DNA of 64,000 bases from Halomonas sp. S3-1-1 (GCF_023757625.1 NZ_JALGBZ010000007.1:124001-188000), one strand, 5' to 3'; shown: positions 1-7,436, numbered from the stretch's first letter. The notes: a model not told the origin generated them from the sequence alone. Translations and numbers: made by a program.

Positions 1-1
1 T

Positions 2-226
2 CTGGCGCTGCCATTGATCATCGGCGGGGCGCTGGGCAACCTGTACGACCGGCTGATCCACGGCTACGTGGTCGACTTTCTCTCCTTCCACGTTGCCGGC
101 TGGTACTACCCGGCGTTCAACGTGGCCGACATGGGCATCGTGATCGGCGCTGGCCTGTTGATCTGGGAGTCGGTCATGGGCGATCGGCGGCGCAAAAAGG
201 CCGCCGTCAACGAAACCACCCAATAG
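2..226 (+). CDS. lspA: Lipoprotein signal peptidase (signal peptidase II), 3' part
   Basis: C-terminal 74 codons of the inner-membrane aspartic protease that removes the signal peptide of diacylglyceryl-prolipoproteins. The start lies before the window. Both catalytic aspartate motifs are visible: G-N-x-x-D-R in the first residues and F-N-x-A-D near the middle, followed by a last hydrophobic segment ([11 protein letters not shown]) and a basic cytoplasmic tail. The stop is 10 bases before fkpB, and the order lspA-fkpB-ispH is a common gammaproteobacterial arrangement, so the three were probably co-transcribed at least in part. Several lipoproteins further along (TssJ, BamD) would be its substrates. 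Confidence 0.96.
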   Translation: MALPLIIGGALGNLYDRLIHGYVVDFLSFHVAGWYYPAFNVADMGIVIGAGLLIWESVMGDRRRKKAAVNETTQ

Positions 227-236
227 CGAGAAACGC

Positions 237-680
237 ATGGACTACGTGATCGACGAGGGTATGGAAATTACCCTGCATTTCACCCTGAAACTCGAAGACG
301 GCACGGTGGTAGACTCGACCAAAGAGAAAGCCGCGGCCACCTTCGTCTTCGGCGACGGCAACCTGCCGCCAGGCTTCGAGCATCCCATCAAGGGGCTCGC
401 GCCGGGTCAAAGCGGCACGTTCGAGATCACCCCGGAGCACGCCTTCGGCCAGCACAACGCGCAGAATATACAAACGCTCAAGCGCGCGGATTTCGGCGAC
501 GAAGAGCCGGAGATCGGCATGGTGATGTCCTTTGCCGACAAGGCCGGCACCGAGCTTCCCGGCGTGGTCAAGACCATCGACGGCGACCGGGTCGAGGTGG
601 ACTTCAATCATCCGCTGGCCGGGCGTACACTGACCTTCGAAGTCGACGTGCTCGAGGTCAAACCGACGACCACGCACTGA
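237..680 (+). CDS. fkpB: FKBP-type peptidyl-prolyl isomerase, SlpA/FkpB family
   Basis: 147-residue cytoplasmic FKBP-fold prolyl isomerase of the SlpA/FkpB subgroup (usual length about 145-160). It shows the family pattern: an N-terminal strand ending in L-E-D-G-T-V-V-D-S-T, then P-P-G-F-E in place of the usual helix of FKBP12, G-L-x-P-G-Q, the P-E-x-A-F-G turn, and the inserted IF (insert-in-flap) domain from about residue 75 to 120, closing with D-F-N-H-P-L-A-G. The chosen ATG at 237 lies 10 bases after the lspA stop; an alternative ATG at residue 9 (MEITL) would remove the extra N-terminal strand. Clear family member; substrate unknown. Confidence 0.95.
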   Translation: MDYVIDEGMEITLHFTLKLEDGTVVDSTKEKAAATFVFGDGNLPPGFEHPIKGLAPGQSGTFEITPEHAFGQHNAQNIQTLKRADFGDEEPEIGMVMSFADKAGTELPGVVKTIDGDRVEVDFNHPLAGRTLTFEVDVLEVKPTTTH

Positions 681-870
681 GCCGGCGCGGCACCGGTCAC
701 GAAACCGACACGTGCCGATGCGTCAATGACGGCTATCATGCGCTCGAGGGCCGTGCGAACACGCCGAGCGCGGCGCTGTCTGTAGGAAAGCTCCAGGCCG
801 ATCGCCACTATCGATTACTAGTCATATTGGCAGCTAGCCATTACTGACAGGCAGCCACTATTCACTCAGC

Positions 871-886
871 GATGCGCTCACGCATC
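871..886 (+). other. Hairpin just upstream of ispH
   Basis: Perfect 6-bp inverted repeat GATGCG-CTCA-CGCATC ending 11 bases before the ispH start. It is not followed by a T-run, so it is not a terminator; it sits where it could affect ribosome access. The rest of the 217-bp fkpB-ispH gap shows no recognised promoter that I would defend. Confidence 0.35.
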
Positions 887-897
887 AAGGCGCTACC

Positions 898-1887
898 ATG
901 AACGCACCCGAAACCGAGTCTCAAACGACGCCGATCACCATTCAGCTGGCCAACCCGCGCGGCTTCTGCGCCGGGGTGGACCGCGCCATCGACATCGTCA
1001 ACCGGGCGCTCGACGTCTTCGGCCCGCCGATCTACGTGCGCCACGAAGTGGTCCATAACAAGTTCGTCGTGGATTCGCTTCGCGAGCGCGGCGCGGTGTT
1101 CGTCGAAGAGCTCGACGAGGTGCCGGACGACGTCATCGTGATCTTCTCTGCCCACGGGGTGTCCCAGGCGGTGCAGGAAGATGCCGACCGCCGAGGCTTG
1201 AAGGTGTTCGACGCCACCTGCCCGCTGGTGACCAAGGTGCACATGGAAGTGCTGCGCTACGCCAAGCGCGGCCAGGAGTGCATTTTGATCGGCCACGAAG
1301 GCCATCCCGAGGTCGAGGGCACCATGGGCCGCTACGACACCTCCTTCGGCGGACGCATCTATCTGGTCGAAGACGAGGAGGACGTAGCGAAGCTCGACGT
1401 GGTGGATCCTTCGACGCTCTCTTTCGTCACCCAGACGACGCTCTCGATGGACGACACCGCTAAGGTGATAGACGCGCTGCGAGGTAAATTCCCCGAGATC
1501 CAGGGCCCGCGCAAGAACGACATCTGCTACGCCACGCAAAACCGCCAGGACGCGGTGCGCGACCTGGCGGCGCAAAACGATCTCATTTTGGTGGTCGGCA
1601 GCCCCAACAGCTCCAACTCCAACCGCCTGCGCGAGCTCTCGGAGCGGATCGGTACGCCCGCTTATCTCATCGACAACGCCGACCAGATCGAGGATCACTG
1701 GCTCGACAACGTCTCGCGTATCGGCGTGACCGCTGGCGCCAGCGCCCCGGAAGTGCTGGTCAAAGGCGTGATCGAGCGGCTCAAGTCGCTCGGCGCAACG
1801 GACCCTTCGGAGCTTGCCGGCCGCGAAGAGACCATCGTGTTCTCGATGCCCAAAGAGCTTCGCGACCAGGTGATCGCAAGCAGCTGA
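898..1887 (+). CDS. ispH: 4-hydroxy-3-methylbut-2-enyl diphosphate reductase
   Basis: Last enzyme of the MEP isoprenoid pathway, converting HMBPP to IPP and DMAPP with a [4Fe-4S] cluster. The three cluster cysteines are in their family contexts: Cys24 in G-F-C-A-G-V, Cys108 in [11 protein letters not shown] and Cys210 in D-I-C-Y-A-T-Q-N-R. Other hallmarks are the [15 protein letters not shown] stretch, [10 protein letters not shown] and the S-N-S-N-R substrate site. Length of 329 is normal for gammaproteobacteria, with a ~10-residue Thr/Gln-rich N-terminal extension before the conserved core. The start is ATG 898 with a weak AAGGCG ribosome site. The minor-pilin genes begin 61 bases downstream. 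Confidence 0.98.
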   Translation: MNAPETESQTTPITIQLANPRGFCAGVDRAIDIVNRALDVFGPPIYVRHEVVHNKFVVDSLRERGAVFVEELDEVPDDVIVIFSAHGVSQAVQEDADRRGLKVFDATCPLVTKVHMEVLRYAKRGQECILIGHEGHPEVEGTMGRYDTSFGGRIYLVEDEEDVAKLDVVDPSTLSFVTQTTLSMDDTAKVIDALRGKFPEIQGPRKNDICYATQNRQDAVRDLAAQNDLILVVGSPNSSNSNRLRELSERIGTPAYLIDNADQIEDHWLDNVSRIGVTAGASAPEVLVKGVIERLKSLGATDPSELAGREETIVFSMPKELRDQVIASS

Positions 1888-1899
1888 TGTTTTCAACGC

Positions 1900-1939
1900 T
1901 CGTTTTAGCCATACTCTAAATATGGGCTAACTAAAACGA
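1900..1939 (+). promoter_or_regulatory. Long dyad overlapping the ribosome site of the minor-pilin operon
   Basis: TCGTTTTAG (1900-1908) is exactly complementary to CTAAAACGA (1931-1939), with a second inner pair CCATA/TATGG between them. The right arm ends in the Shine-Dalgarno region (GAGGTG, 1938-1943) of the first pilin gene. There is no T-run, so it is unlikely to be the ispH terminator. It could be an operator or a hairpin that shelters the ribosome site. Confidence 0.45.
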
Positions 1940-1948
1940 GGTGATGTT

Positions 1949-2368
1949 GTGACCCACCGTTTTGACCCACGCGCTGGCGCTTCGATGCGCCCGCGCGGCT
2001 TCACCCTCATCGAAATACTCATCGTGGTGGCGATTGTCGCTATTTTGGCGGGCATCGCCTACCCGAGCTATCAGCGTTATACACAAAATGCGCTTCGCAC
2101 CGACGCCCAAGCGGGACTTATAAACGCCGCTGCCGAACTCGAGCGTTGCTACGCCCAGTTTTATAGCTACGACAATGGCTGCTCCATTGCTGATACCTCG
2201 CCTGATGGCCACTACGCCATCGAACGCACCCTCGGCAATACGAACGAAAATACGCCCGACTACGATGGCGGCTTTCTACTGACGGCCACGACCGATGAAG
2301 ACGACGGCTGCAGTGATCCGCTCACCCTGAACGCGCTCGGCGAGCGTGAACCCGAGCGGTGCTGGTAA
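1949..2368 (+). CDS. Type IV minor pilin, PilE-like
   Basis: Type IV prepilin of 139 residues. The class III signal is G-F-T-L-I-E followed by a ~25-residue hydrophobic helix ending P-S-Y-Q-R-Y, with Glu at +5, which prepilin peptidase PilD would cleave and methylate. The globular part holds four cysteines, including pairs in E-R-C-Y and N-G-C-S and a C-terminal E-R-C-W, consistent with a disulfide-bonded D-region as in PilE minor pilins. GTG 1949 is chosen because GAGGTG lies 5 bases upstream; ATG 1985 would give a more usual short leader (MRPRG). It is the first of four tightly packed pilin genes and is probably a priming-complex subunit rather than the major pilin. Confidence 0.88.
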   Translation: MTHRFDPRAGASMRPRGFTLIEILIVVAIVAILAGIAYPSYQRYTQNALRTDAQAGLINAAAELERCYAQFYSYDNGCSIADTSPDGHYAIERTLGNTNENTPDYDGGFLLTATTDEDDGCSDPLTLNALGEREPERCW

Positions 2369-2770
2369 ATGGGTGCCAACCAGCGCGGCTTTGGGCTCGT
2401 CGAGTCGCTGGTCGCGCTGCTGGTACTCTCACTTGGGCTGGTCGCCATGGCAGCTCTCCAGTTGAAATCCCTGCAAAGCGCTCGTGACGGCTATCGTCAG
2501 ACGTTGGCAAGCGTCGCCGCGCTGGATGCTCAGGAGCGGCTCTGGGCTGAGTACCGCACGGCGCCCGCCTGCGCCGATATTGCGCTTGGCCGCGTCGAGC
2601 GACACTGGCGCCAGTACTGGTTCGAAGAGGGCGCGGCGCTGCTTGCCGGCGATGCCCTTGGCACCATCGAACGTGAGGGCTGCGCGTTTTTGATCACCGT
2701 GACGCGCGTGTCGTTTGAGCCCGCGACGTACCGACTCGAGCTGCCTGCCCGTCCGAAGGGGCGCCCATGA
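2369..2770 (+). CDS. pilV: Type IV pilus minor pilin, PilV-like
   Basis: 133-residue prepilin-like protein. The leader MGANQRG is followed by F-G-L-V-E-S-L-V-A-L, so the +5 Glu is kept, and by the V-E-S-L/ALLVLS-x-G-L pattern typical of PilV. The rest is a short globular domain with two cysteines. The ATG directly follows the stop of the preceding pilin gene with no spacer, and the end overlaps the next start by four bases (ATGA), so translation is probably coupled. Assignment to PilV rests on motif and position second in the operon, not on an alignment. Confidence 0.85.
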   Translation: MGANQRGFGLVESLVALLVLSLGLVAMAALQLKSLQSARDGYRQTLASVAALDAQERLWAEYRTAPACADIALGRVERHWRQYWFEEGAALLAGDALGTIEREGCAFLITVTRVSFEPATYRLELPARPKGRP

Positions 2771-3237
2771 ACGGGCAGCGCGGTTTGACGCTGGTGGATG
2801 CGCTGGTCGCGGTGGTGCTTTCCAGCGCCGTGGTGATTGGCGCCGGGCAGCTGTTGCTGTCGAGCTTTCACACTTTCGAGCAGGTGGACCGGCTGGGCCG
2901 TCAGCAGCAAACCCTCATCTATACCGCCACGACCATGGTCGACCGGCTGCGGCGCCCGGGTGCCTCCAGCACACAAAACGCAGCGGCTTTTTACCTTGAG
3001 TGTCGCGGCGAGCCGGGGGAGTGCCGCTGTACCGTGCAGGACAGTGAAGAGGCCCAGCCGCTGGTCTCTTTCGACAGGCTCGGGCCGGGCGCCTGCGCGC
3101 AAACAGATGCGTTGGTCGAACCCGTTCAGAACGGCGTGTTTCGCGTCGCCCTGCCGCTTGGCCCCAACGGGCAACGGATTGCCTTTCATGTCACCAAGCG
3201 CCCCTATGGGCTAGCGAGTGACGATGCGCCCCACTGA
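2767..3237 (+). CDS. pilW: Type IV pilus minor pilin, PilW-like
   Basis: 156-residue prepilin-like protein with leader MNGQRG, then L-T-L-V-D-A-L-V-A-V and a hydrophobic helix. The residue at +5 is Asp rather than the nearly universal Glu; a conservative change, but notable because +5 Glu governs methylation and assembly partner recognition. It is shorter than usual PilW proteins (200+ residues), and four cysteines sit in the C-E-R..C-R-C..C region. It starts within the end of pilV (ATGA overlap) and overlaps the next gene, so it belongs to the same translationally coupled set. PilW is the best guess from order and the L-V-D-A-L-V signature. Confidence 0.78.
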   Translation: MNGQRGLTLVDALVAVVLSSAVVIGAGQLLLSSFHTFEQVDRLGRQQQTLIYTATTMVDRLRRPGASSTQNAAAFYLECRGEPGECRCTVQDSEEAQPLVSFDRLGPGACAQTDALVEPVQNGVFRVALPLGPNGQRIAFHVTKRPYGLASDDAPH

Positions 3238-3691
3238 TAACACCCCCGCGCTTGGCCGTCAGCGCGGTGCGGCGCTGGTGGTGGTCATGGTCGTTTTGAC
3301 CGGCGCGCTAATGCTCGGCCTCGTTGGCGTTCAGTCGGCGCTAGTGGACCAGCGTCAGTCCGCCAACTACCGCGCCGCGCTCAAGGCGCAGATGCGCGCC
3401 GAGACTGCGGCCGCGAAAGCGCTTTCCGCCGTTGATACGCTCGACTGGCATAGTGCGCCGGTACTCGAATTCGGTCAAAACGCTCGCTGGCCGGTATTCA
3501 CCGCGCACCCCGCCGCGGTGCACCGCTGTGTCGAGGAGGCGTGTCTTTATTTGCCCGTGATGCGAGGCGCCGAGCGTTGGGTATTGGCACTCGGCGTGAC
3601 CTACTCGAGCGACGGCGCGTTGATCGCGCACGGTGCCCCGGTATTGATGCGCTTAAGTAATAATGGCTCGGAACAGATTGTGTGGGAGTAG
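3224..3691 (+). CDS. pilX: Type IV pilus assembly protein, PilX-like
   Basis: 155-residue PilX N-type protein. The family hallmark is present: Q-R-G-A-A-L-V-V-V-M-V-V-L-T at the start of the transmembrane helix, with hydrophobic residues where other pilins have Glu+5, then a helical region rich in Ala/Gln/Arg (QMRAETAAAKAL). ATG 3224 is preferred to GTG 3218; both overlap the previous gene by 14-20 bases. PilX proteins join PilV, PilW, PilE and FimU/FimT in the priming complex of the pilus. No pilY1 follows; instead the operon ends here, 36 bases before a terminator that serves hcp. A fimT/gspH-like gene lies apart at 50403. Confidence 0.78.
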   Translation: MRPTDNTPALGRQRGAALVVVMVVLTGALMLGLVGVQSALVDQRQSANYRAALKAQMRAETAAAKALSAVDTLDWHSAPVLEFGQNARWPVFTAHPAAVHRCVEEACLYLPVMRGAERWVLALGVTYSSDGALIAHGAPVLMRLSNNGSEQIVWE

Positions 3692-3721
3692 TTGTCAGGC
3701 TTCTTCGGCGTGAAGTATCCA

Positions 3722-3750
3722 TAAAAAAACCCCTTCGAAAGAAGGGGTTT
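3722..3750 (-). terminator. Rho-independent terminator of hcp
   Basis: Perfect 10-bp stem (AAACCCCTTC / GAAGGGGTTT, 3727-3750) with a four-base loop. Read on the minus strand the stem is followed by a run of seven Ts, so it terminates hcp. On the plus strand it is followed only by TTTAG, but it could also weakly stop the pilin operon running toward it. Confidence 0.88.
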
Positions 3751-3773
3751 AGAGATCTTGGAAAAGTAAATGC

Positions 3774-4292
3774 TTAGCCCTCGATCGGCGCGCGCCAGTC
3801 GTCGGAGCCGGAGGTGCCGGCGACGGTGTGTTCCCAATCGATCTTGCGGTAAGCCAGCGATACGTCCATCAGCTGAGTGAACTCGGCCTTATTGATGTCC
3901 TGAGCGTGAGGCATACGCAGGTTGATATCGACGATGGTGGCATCGGTGAGCGACGTGGTGAAAAAGTGCTCTTGGCGACCTTCAACGGACGTGCGGTACC
4001 ACTTTAGCTCCACATTGGGAAGCATTTCGCCGGAAGCCAGAGCGTTGTACATCAGCGGCACGGCTTTGTTCAGTGCCACGGTGAAGACGAACGGCTTGTG
4101 AGCTCGCTGGCCGGAAGGCTGACCGGACTGTGGGTCGGTCGGCACGGTAACGACGTGCTTGAATTCCTGAACCAGCATCTCGTCTTCGTGGCCCTCGACA
4201 TAGATGTTGCCGACCGAATCAGGGGTGAAAGCACCCGCAGTGATGTTGCCCTGAGTCTGACCTTCGATGCTGATATAACACGGTGTTGGCAT
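3774..4292 (-). CDS. hcp: Type VI secretion tube protein Hcp
   Basis: 172-residue Hcp1-family protein, which forms the hexameric rings of the T6SS inner tube and is itself released. Typical features are MPTPCYISIEGQTQGNI at the N-terminus, the V-Q-E-F-K-H strand, H-K-P-F-V-F-T and the C-terminal Y-R-K-I-D-W-E-H. No C-terminal toxin extension is present. A good AGGAG site precedes the ATG. It is divergent from tssB and separated from it by a 639-bp AT-rich control region, with its own sigma-54 promoter and its own terminator, which suits a tube protein needed in far larger amounts than the machine parts. Confidence 0.98.
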   Translation of the reverse strand: MPTPCYISIEGQTQGNITAGAFTPDSVGNIYVEGHEDEMLVQEFKHVVTVPTDPQSGQPSGQRAHKPFVFTVALNKAVPLMYNALASGEMLPNVELKWYRTSVEGRQEHFFTTSLTDATIVDINLRMPHAQDINKAEFTQLMDVSLAYRKIDWEHTVAGTSGSDDWRAPIEG

Positions 4293-4356
4293 GATGAACT
4301 CCTGGTTCGTAAGTCATTAAAGAGGGTAGGAACACCCGTTGACGTACTTATAAAGG

Positions 4357-4371
4357 GCAAAGCGTATGCCA
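4357..4371 (-). promoter_or_regulatory. Sigma-54 promoter of hcp
   Basis: On the minus strand TGGCAT-ACGCT-TTGC matches the -24/-12 consensus TGGCAC-N5-TTGC with one mismatch and exact spacing. The -12 GC falls about 65 bases before the hcp start, giving a leader of roughly 50 nt. It agrees with the sigma-54 activator VasH encoded in the operon. Confidence 0.82.
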
Positions 4372-4390
4372 ATAATTAAAAAATTATCGA

Positions 4391-4403
4391 TATCAAATGC
4401 TTA
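4391..4403 (+). promoter_or_regulatory. IHF binding site
   Basis: TATCAAATGCTTA is an exact match to the IHF core consensus WATCAANNNNTTR. It lies 20 bases upstream of the hcp -24 element, between that promoter and the dyad cluster at 4446-4516: the place where IHF usually bends DNA so that a sigma-54 activator can reach the polymerase. Confidence 0.65.
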
Positions 4404-4434
4404 ATTTATTCGTAAGGAAAAAACAAAATTTCTT

Positions 4435-4449
4435 TGGGCAATCTTTTGC
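4435..4449 (+). promoter_or_regulatory. Weak sigma-54-like promoter toward tssB
   Basis: TGGGCA-ATCTT-TTGC keeps the invariant GG and GC at the right 10-base spacing and a perfect TTGC, but only half of the -24 box matches. It would give a leader of about 470 nt before tssB. Its -12 element overlaps a perfect dyad, so it may be part of the activator array instead. Confidence 0.3.
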
Positions 4450-4516
4450 CTGTTTTCAGGCAAGAGATTGCTGAAAGAGCAACAAGTGGCTCGATTTTCA
4501 AACCATGCTGCATGGT
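4446..4516. promoter_or_regulatory. Three dyads, candidate VasH enhancer region
   Basis: Three perfect inverted repeats lie close together: TTGCCTG-N4-CAGGCAA (4446-4463), TTGCT-N5-AGCAA (4468-4482) and ACCATGC-T-GCATGGT (4502-4516). They are about 100-170 bp upstream of the expected hcp transcription start, the usual distance of a sigma-54 enhancer. The three arms do not share one sequence, so the actual activator site among them is not decided. Confidence 0.4.
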
Positions 4517-4692
4517 CATGAGAGGTGAGTGTATGGGGGAGGCGAAAAAGGGGCTTTTACGTCGTGCAAAGCATCGTCAAGGGGAGTTCACTGGAGTGAA
4601 TTGTACCGATCATTTTATTGGTGACCCGCCTATACAAAGCTTGCGGTGTCAGAAATAAACCTCTTTCTTATTAAGAGATATCTGATTAATTT

Positions 4693-4710
4693 TGTAAGAT
4701 ATTTCTTACA
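4693..4710. promoter_or_regulatory. Palindromic operator upstream of tssB
   Basis: TGTAAGA-N4-TCTTACA is a perfect 18-bp palindrome. Its right half contains the CTTACA -35 element of the predicted tssB promoter, so a protein bound here would block or tune the main T6SS operon. The binding regulator is unknown; none is encoded beside it. Confidence 0.5.
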
Positions 4711-4733
4711 TTGTTTTTTAGCGTAGTTAATAT
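4705..4733 (+). promoter_or_regulatory. Sigma-70-like promoter of the tssB operon
   Basis: CTTACA (4705-4710) and TAATAT (4728-4733) with a 17-base spacer, each matching 4 of 6 consensus bases, in an AT-rich stretch. Start would be near 4740, leaving about 190 nt of leader to tssB. The rest of the 4293-4931 intergenic region shows no convincing gene. Confidence 0.4.
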
Positions 4734-4931
4734 TGATTAATTCGCCGTTTAACTTCCTAAAAATAAGGCAAAAATCGCCCATCTTGTAAACGGAATAAAT
4801 TCGAATTAATGAATGGCCGCCGCGGTGTTTAAAAATGACCCATTGGTGTCGGTGACTGAGATTCGTTATCGTTTTTCGATTGAGGATTATTGATTGAAAC
4901 GTTCGATTTTTTCACTCTCAGGACGAATCTC

Positions 4932-5438
4932 ATGGCTAAACAAGGCACGGTCGCGCCTAAAGAACGCATTAACATCAAGTATGTTCCGGCCACCGGCGAC
5001 CAGCAGGCAGATACTGAACTGCCGCTCAAGCTATTGGTAGTGGGCGACTTCAAGGGTGGAGAAGAGGAAGCCCCCATTGAAGAGCGCCAAGCGGTTTCGG
5101 TGGACAAGAACAACTTCCCATCGGTCATGCGTGAGGCTGGCCTGACCTTGCAGACCTCGGTTAGCAACCGTCTGGAAGAGCGCAACGAGCCTGATGAGGT
5201 GGCCGTTGATCTCTCTTTCAAATCCTTGGAGGACTTCTCGCCGGACTCCATCGCCAAGCAGATGCCCGAGCTGCGTAAGCTGGTCGAACTGCGTGAAGCG
5301 CTAGTGGCGCTCAAGGGACCTTTGGGTAACGTGCCGGCCTTCCGGGATCGCTTGCAAAAGCTGTTGGAAAACGACGAGGCGCGCCAGCAACTGCTCAACG
5401 AGCTGGAGCTGTTGGACACGGACTCGCAAGGCGAGTAG
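4932..5438 (+). CDS. tssB: T6SS sheath small subunit TssB (VipA)
   Basis: 168-residue small subunit of the contractile sheath, forming with TssC the cogwheel tubule around Hcp. The family start MAKQGTVAPKERINIKY is followed by the L-P-L-K-L-L-V-V-G-D-F strand and the conserved helix F-S-P-D-S-I-A-K-Q-M-P-E-L-R-K-L-V-E-L-R-E-A-L, which binds ClpV-accessible TssC. ATG 4932 is used; an in-frame ATG at 4890 would add 14 non-conserved residues. First gene of the main operon; tssC begins 51 bases later, a spacing typical of the strongly expressed sheath pair. Confidence 0.97.
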   Translation: MAKQGTVAPKERINIKYVPATGDQQADTELPLKLLVVGDFKGGEEEAPIEERQAVSVDKNNFPSVMREAGLTLQTSVSNRLEERNEPDEVAVDLSFKSLEDFSPDSIAKQMPELRKLVELREALVALKGPLGNVPAFRDRLQKLLENDEARQQLLNELELLDTDSQGE

Positions 5439-5489
5439 CCCTTGCAGGCCCGTGCATTCTCTTTTCGATTCCCAATGCGAGACTAGACG

Positions 5490-6974
5490 ATGAGTAAGAC
5501 GGAGAATCAGCAGTCCCAGGCAGCACAGGCAGAAACCGAAGAGGTTTCGTTGCTGGATCAGGTGATGGCGCAAACCCGAATGGCGCCCGCTGACGAAGGA
5601 TATGACGTAGCCAAGCAAGGGGTTGCGGCTTTCATTTCACAGCTTCTGGCGAACGATGGCTCGGCCCCCAAGGTCAACAAGTCCATCGTTGACGACATGA
5701 TTGTCGAGCTTGACCGCAAGATCAGCCATCAGGTGGACGAGGTCCTTCACAACCAGGAGTTTCAGCAGCTCGAATCCGCATGGCGCGGCCTCAAGCTACT
5801 GGTGGATCGCACCGATTTTCGCGAGAACATAAAGCTCGACGTGCTGCATGCTACCAAGCAGGAATTGCTCGAGGATTTCGAGTTCGCCCCTGAGGTAAGT
5901 CAGAGCGGGCTATACCACCACGTCTACAACGCCGGTTATGGCCAGTTCGGCGGTGAGCCCGTGGCGGGCATCATCGGTCACTACGATTTTTCGCCTTCGA
6001 CGCCGGACATGAAGCTTCTGCAGTACACCTCGGCGGTCGGTGCCATGGCGCATGCCCCCTTCATGTCATCGGTGGCGCCTTCGTTCTTCGGTATCGAAAG
6101 CTTCGAAGAGCTGCCTAATATCAAGGATCTTAAGTCCATCTTCGAAGGGCCGAAGTACGCTCGCTGGCGTAGTCTGCGCGAGTCCGAGGACGCGCGCTAC
6201 CTGGGGCTGACCGCGCCGCGCTTTCTGCTGCGCACGCCTTACGATCCAATCGAAAATCCGGTCAAGACCTTCAACTACCGCGAAACGGTCAGCGAGAACC
6301 ACGAGCACTACCTGTGGGGCAATACCGCCTACCTACTGGCGGAACGGCTTACCGACAGCTTTGCCAAGTACCGCTGGTGTCCCAACATCATCGGTCCGCA
6401 AAGCGGTGGTGCCGTCGAGAATCTGCCGGTGCACACCTATGAGGCCTTCGGTCAGCTTCAGGCAAAGATTCCCACCGAGGTGCTGATCACCGACCGACGC
6501 GAATTCGAGATGGCCGAAGAGGGCTTCATCTCATTGACCATGCGCAAGGGCAGCGACAACGCCGCCTTCTTCTCGGCCAACTCGGTACAAAAGCCCAAGG
6601 TGTTTCCCAACACCACGGAGGGCAAGGCGGCTGAAACGAACTTCAAGCTCGGCACGCAGCTGCCTTACATGTTCATCATCAACCGTCTGGCGCACTACGT
6701 GAAGGTGCTGCAGCGCGAGCAGATCGGTTCCTGGAAGGAGCGTCAGGACCTCGAGCGCGAACTCAACGCCTGGATTCGCCAATACGTGGCCGACCAGGAG
6801 AACCCGCCCTCCGATGTGCGTAGCCGCCGTCCGCTGCGCGCCGCCTCTATTCAGGTATCGGATGTTGAGGGCGAGCCGGGCTGGTATCAGGTATCGATGT
6901 CGGTGCGTCCGCACTTCAAGTACATGGGCGCGAACTTCGAGCTCTCTCTGGTTGGTCGTCTCGACAAGGAATAG
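5490..6974 (+). CDS. tssC: T6SS sheath large subunit TssC (VipB)
   Basis: 494-residue large sheath subunit (usual 490-500). It has an acidic N-terminal segment that in other systems holds the ClpV-recognition helix, then the TssC1 core with F-Q-Q-L-E-S-A-W-R-G-L, G-E-P-V-A-G-I-I-G-H-Y-D-F, Y-A-R-W-R-S-L-R-E-S-E-D-A-R-Y and the C-terminal handshake strands ending in Y-M-G-A-N-F-E-L-S-L-V-G-R-L. With TssB it forms the extended sheath that contracts to eject Hcp-VgrG-PAAR. tssE follows after 12 bases. Confidence 0.98.
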   Translation: MSKTENQQSQAAQAETEEVSLLDQVMAQTRMAPADEGYDVAKQGVAAFISQLLANDGSAPKVNKSIVDDMIVELDRKISHQVDEVLHNQEFQQLESAWRGLKLLVDRTDFRENIKLDVLHATKQELLEDFEFAPEVSQSGLYHHVYNAGYGQFGGEPVAGIIGHYDFSPSTPDMKLLQYTSAVGAMAHAPFMSSVAPSFFGIESFEELPNIKDLKSIFEGPKYARWRSLRESEDARYLGLTAPRFLLRTPYDPIENPVKTFNYRETVSENHEHYLWGNTAYLLAERLTDSFAKYRWCPNIIGPQSGGAVENLPVHTYEAFGQLQAKIPTEVLITDRREFEMAEEGFISLTMRKGSDNAAFFSANSVQKPKVFPNTTEGKAAETNFKLGTQLPYMFIINRLAHYVKVLQREQIGSWKERQDLERELNAWIRQYVADQENPPSDVRSRRPLRAASIQVSDVEGEPGWYQVSMSVRPHFKYMGANFELSLVGRLDKE

Positions 6975-6986
6975 GGAAAGCCCGCT

Positions 6987-7418
6987 ATGGCCATGGAAAG
7001 CAATGGGCGTCTGGGTAGCCGATTGTTCGAACGCCTGGCGGCGCCTCATCAGCCGGAAGCGCTCACCGAGCAGAACCGGCTGACCGAGGTGGTGGAGTCG
7101 ATCAAGCGTCACCTGGTGGAGCTTCTGAACAGCCACCCGGGAAACAACGCCTGCGCACCGGAGCTGGGGCTTCTGGATTTCAATGACGCCACCATCGGCG
7201 TGCTGGATCTGGAGCTCAATATCCAGCAGGCGATTCGCCAGTGCATCGAACGCTTCGAGCCCCGGGTAAAACGGGTAGAGGTGGAGTCACTCCCCAATCC
7301 CGGCGACCCTCTTCAACTGCGCTTTCAGGTGCATGCCACCGTCGCCTTGGGCGACGACAGCACTCAGGCCACGATCGACCTGCTGCTCAACAACAAGCGC
7401 TATCAGTGCCTCAACTGA
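6987..7418 (+). CDS. tssE: T6SS baseplate protein TssE (gp25-like)
   Basis: 143-residue homologue of phage T4 gp25, the wedge component that nucleates sheath assembly. It shows the L-F-E-R-L start, a helix I-K-R-H-L-V-E-L-L-N-S, the G-L-L-D-F segment and the gp25 core E-x-R-V-K-R-V-E-V (here E-P-R-V-K-R-V-E-V). Length is near the usual 130-170. It lies 12 bases after tssC and 18 bases before tssF, as part of the baseplate block tssE-tssF-tssG. Confidence 0.95.
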   Translation: MAMESNGRLGSRLFERLAAPHQPEALTEQNRLTEVVESIKRHLVELLNSHPGNNACAPELGLLDFNDATIGVLDLELNIQQAIRQCIERFEPRVKRVEVESLPNPGDPLQLRFQVHATVALGDDSTQATIDLLLNNKRYQCLN

Positions 7419-7436
7419 TGCTGCGACGAGGCATCC

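Noticed and set aside
4434..4658. Open frame in the hcp-tssB intergenic region, including a 41-codon version from ATG 4533 with an AGAGGTG site.
   Set aside because: It lies in the regulatory region, overlaps dyads and the sigma-54-like element, and its product has no recognisable pattern. Coding is possible but unsupported.
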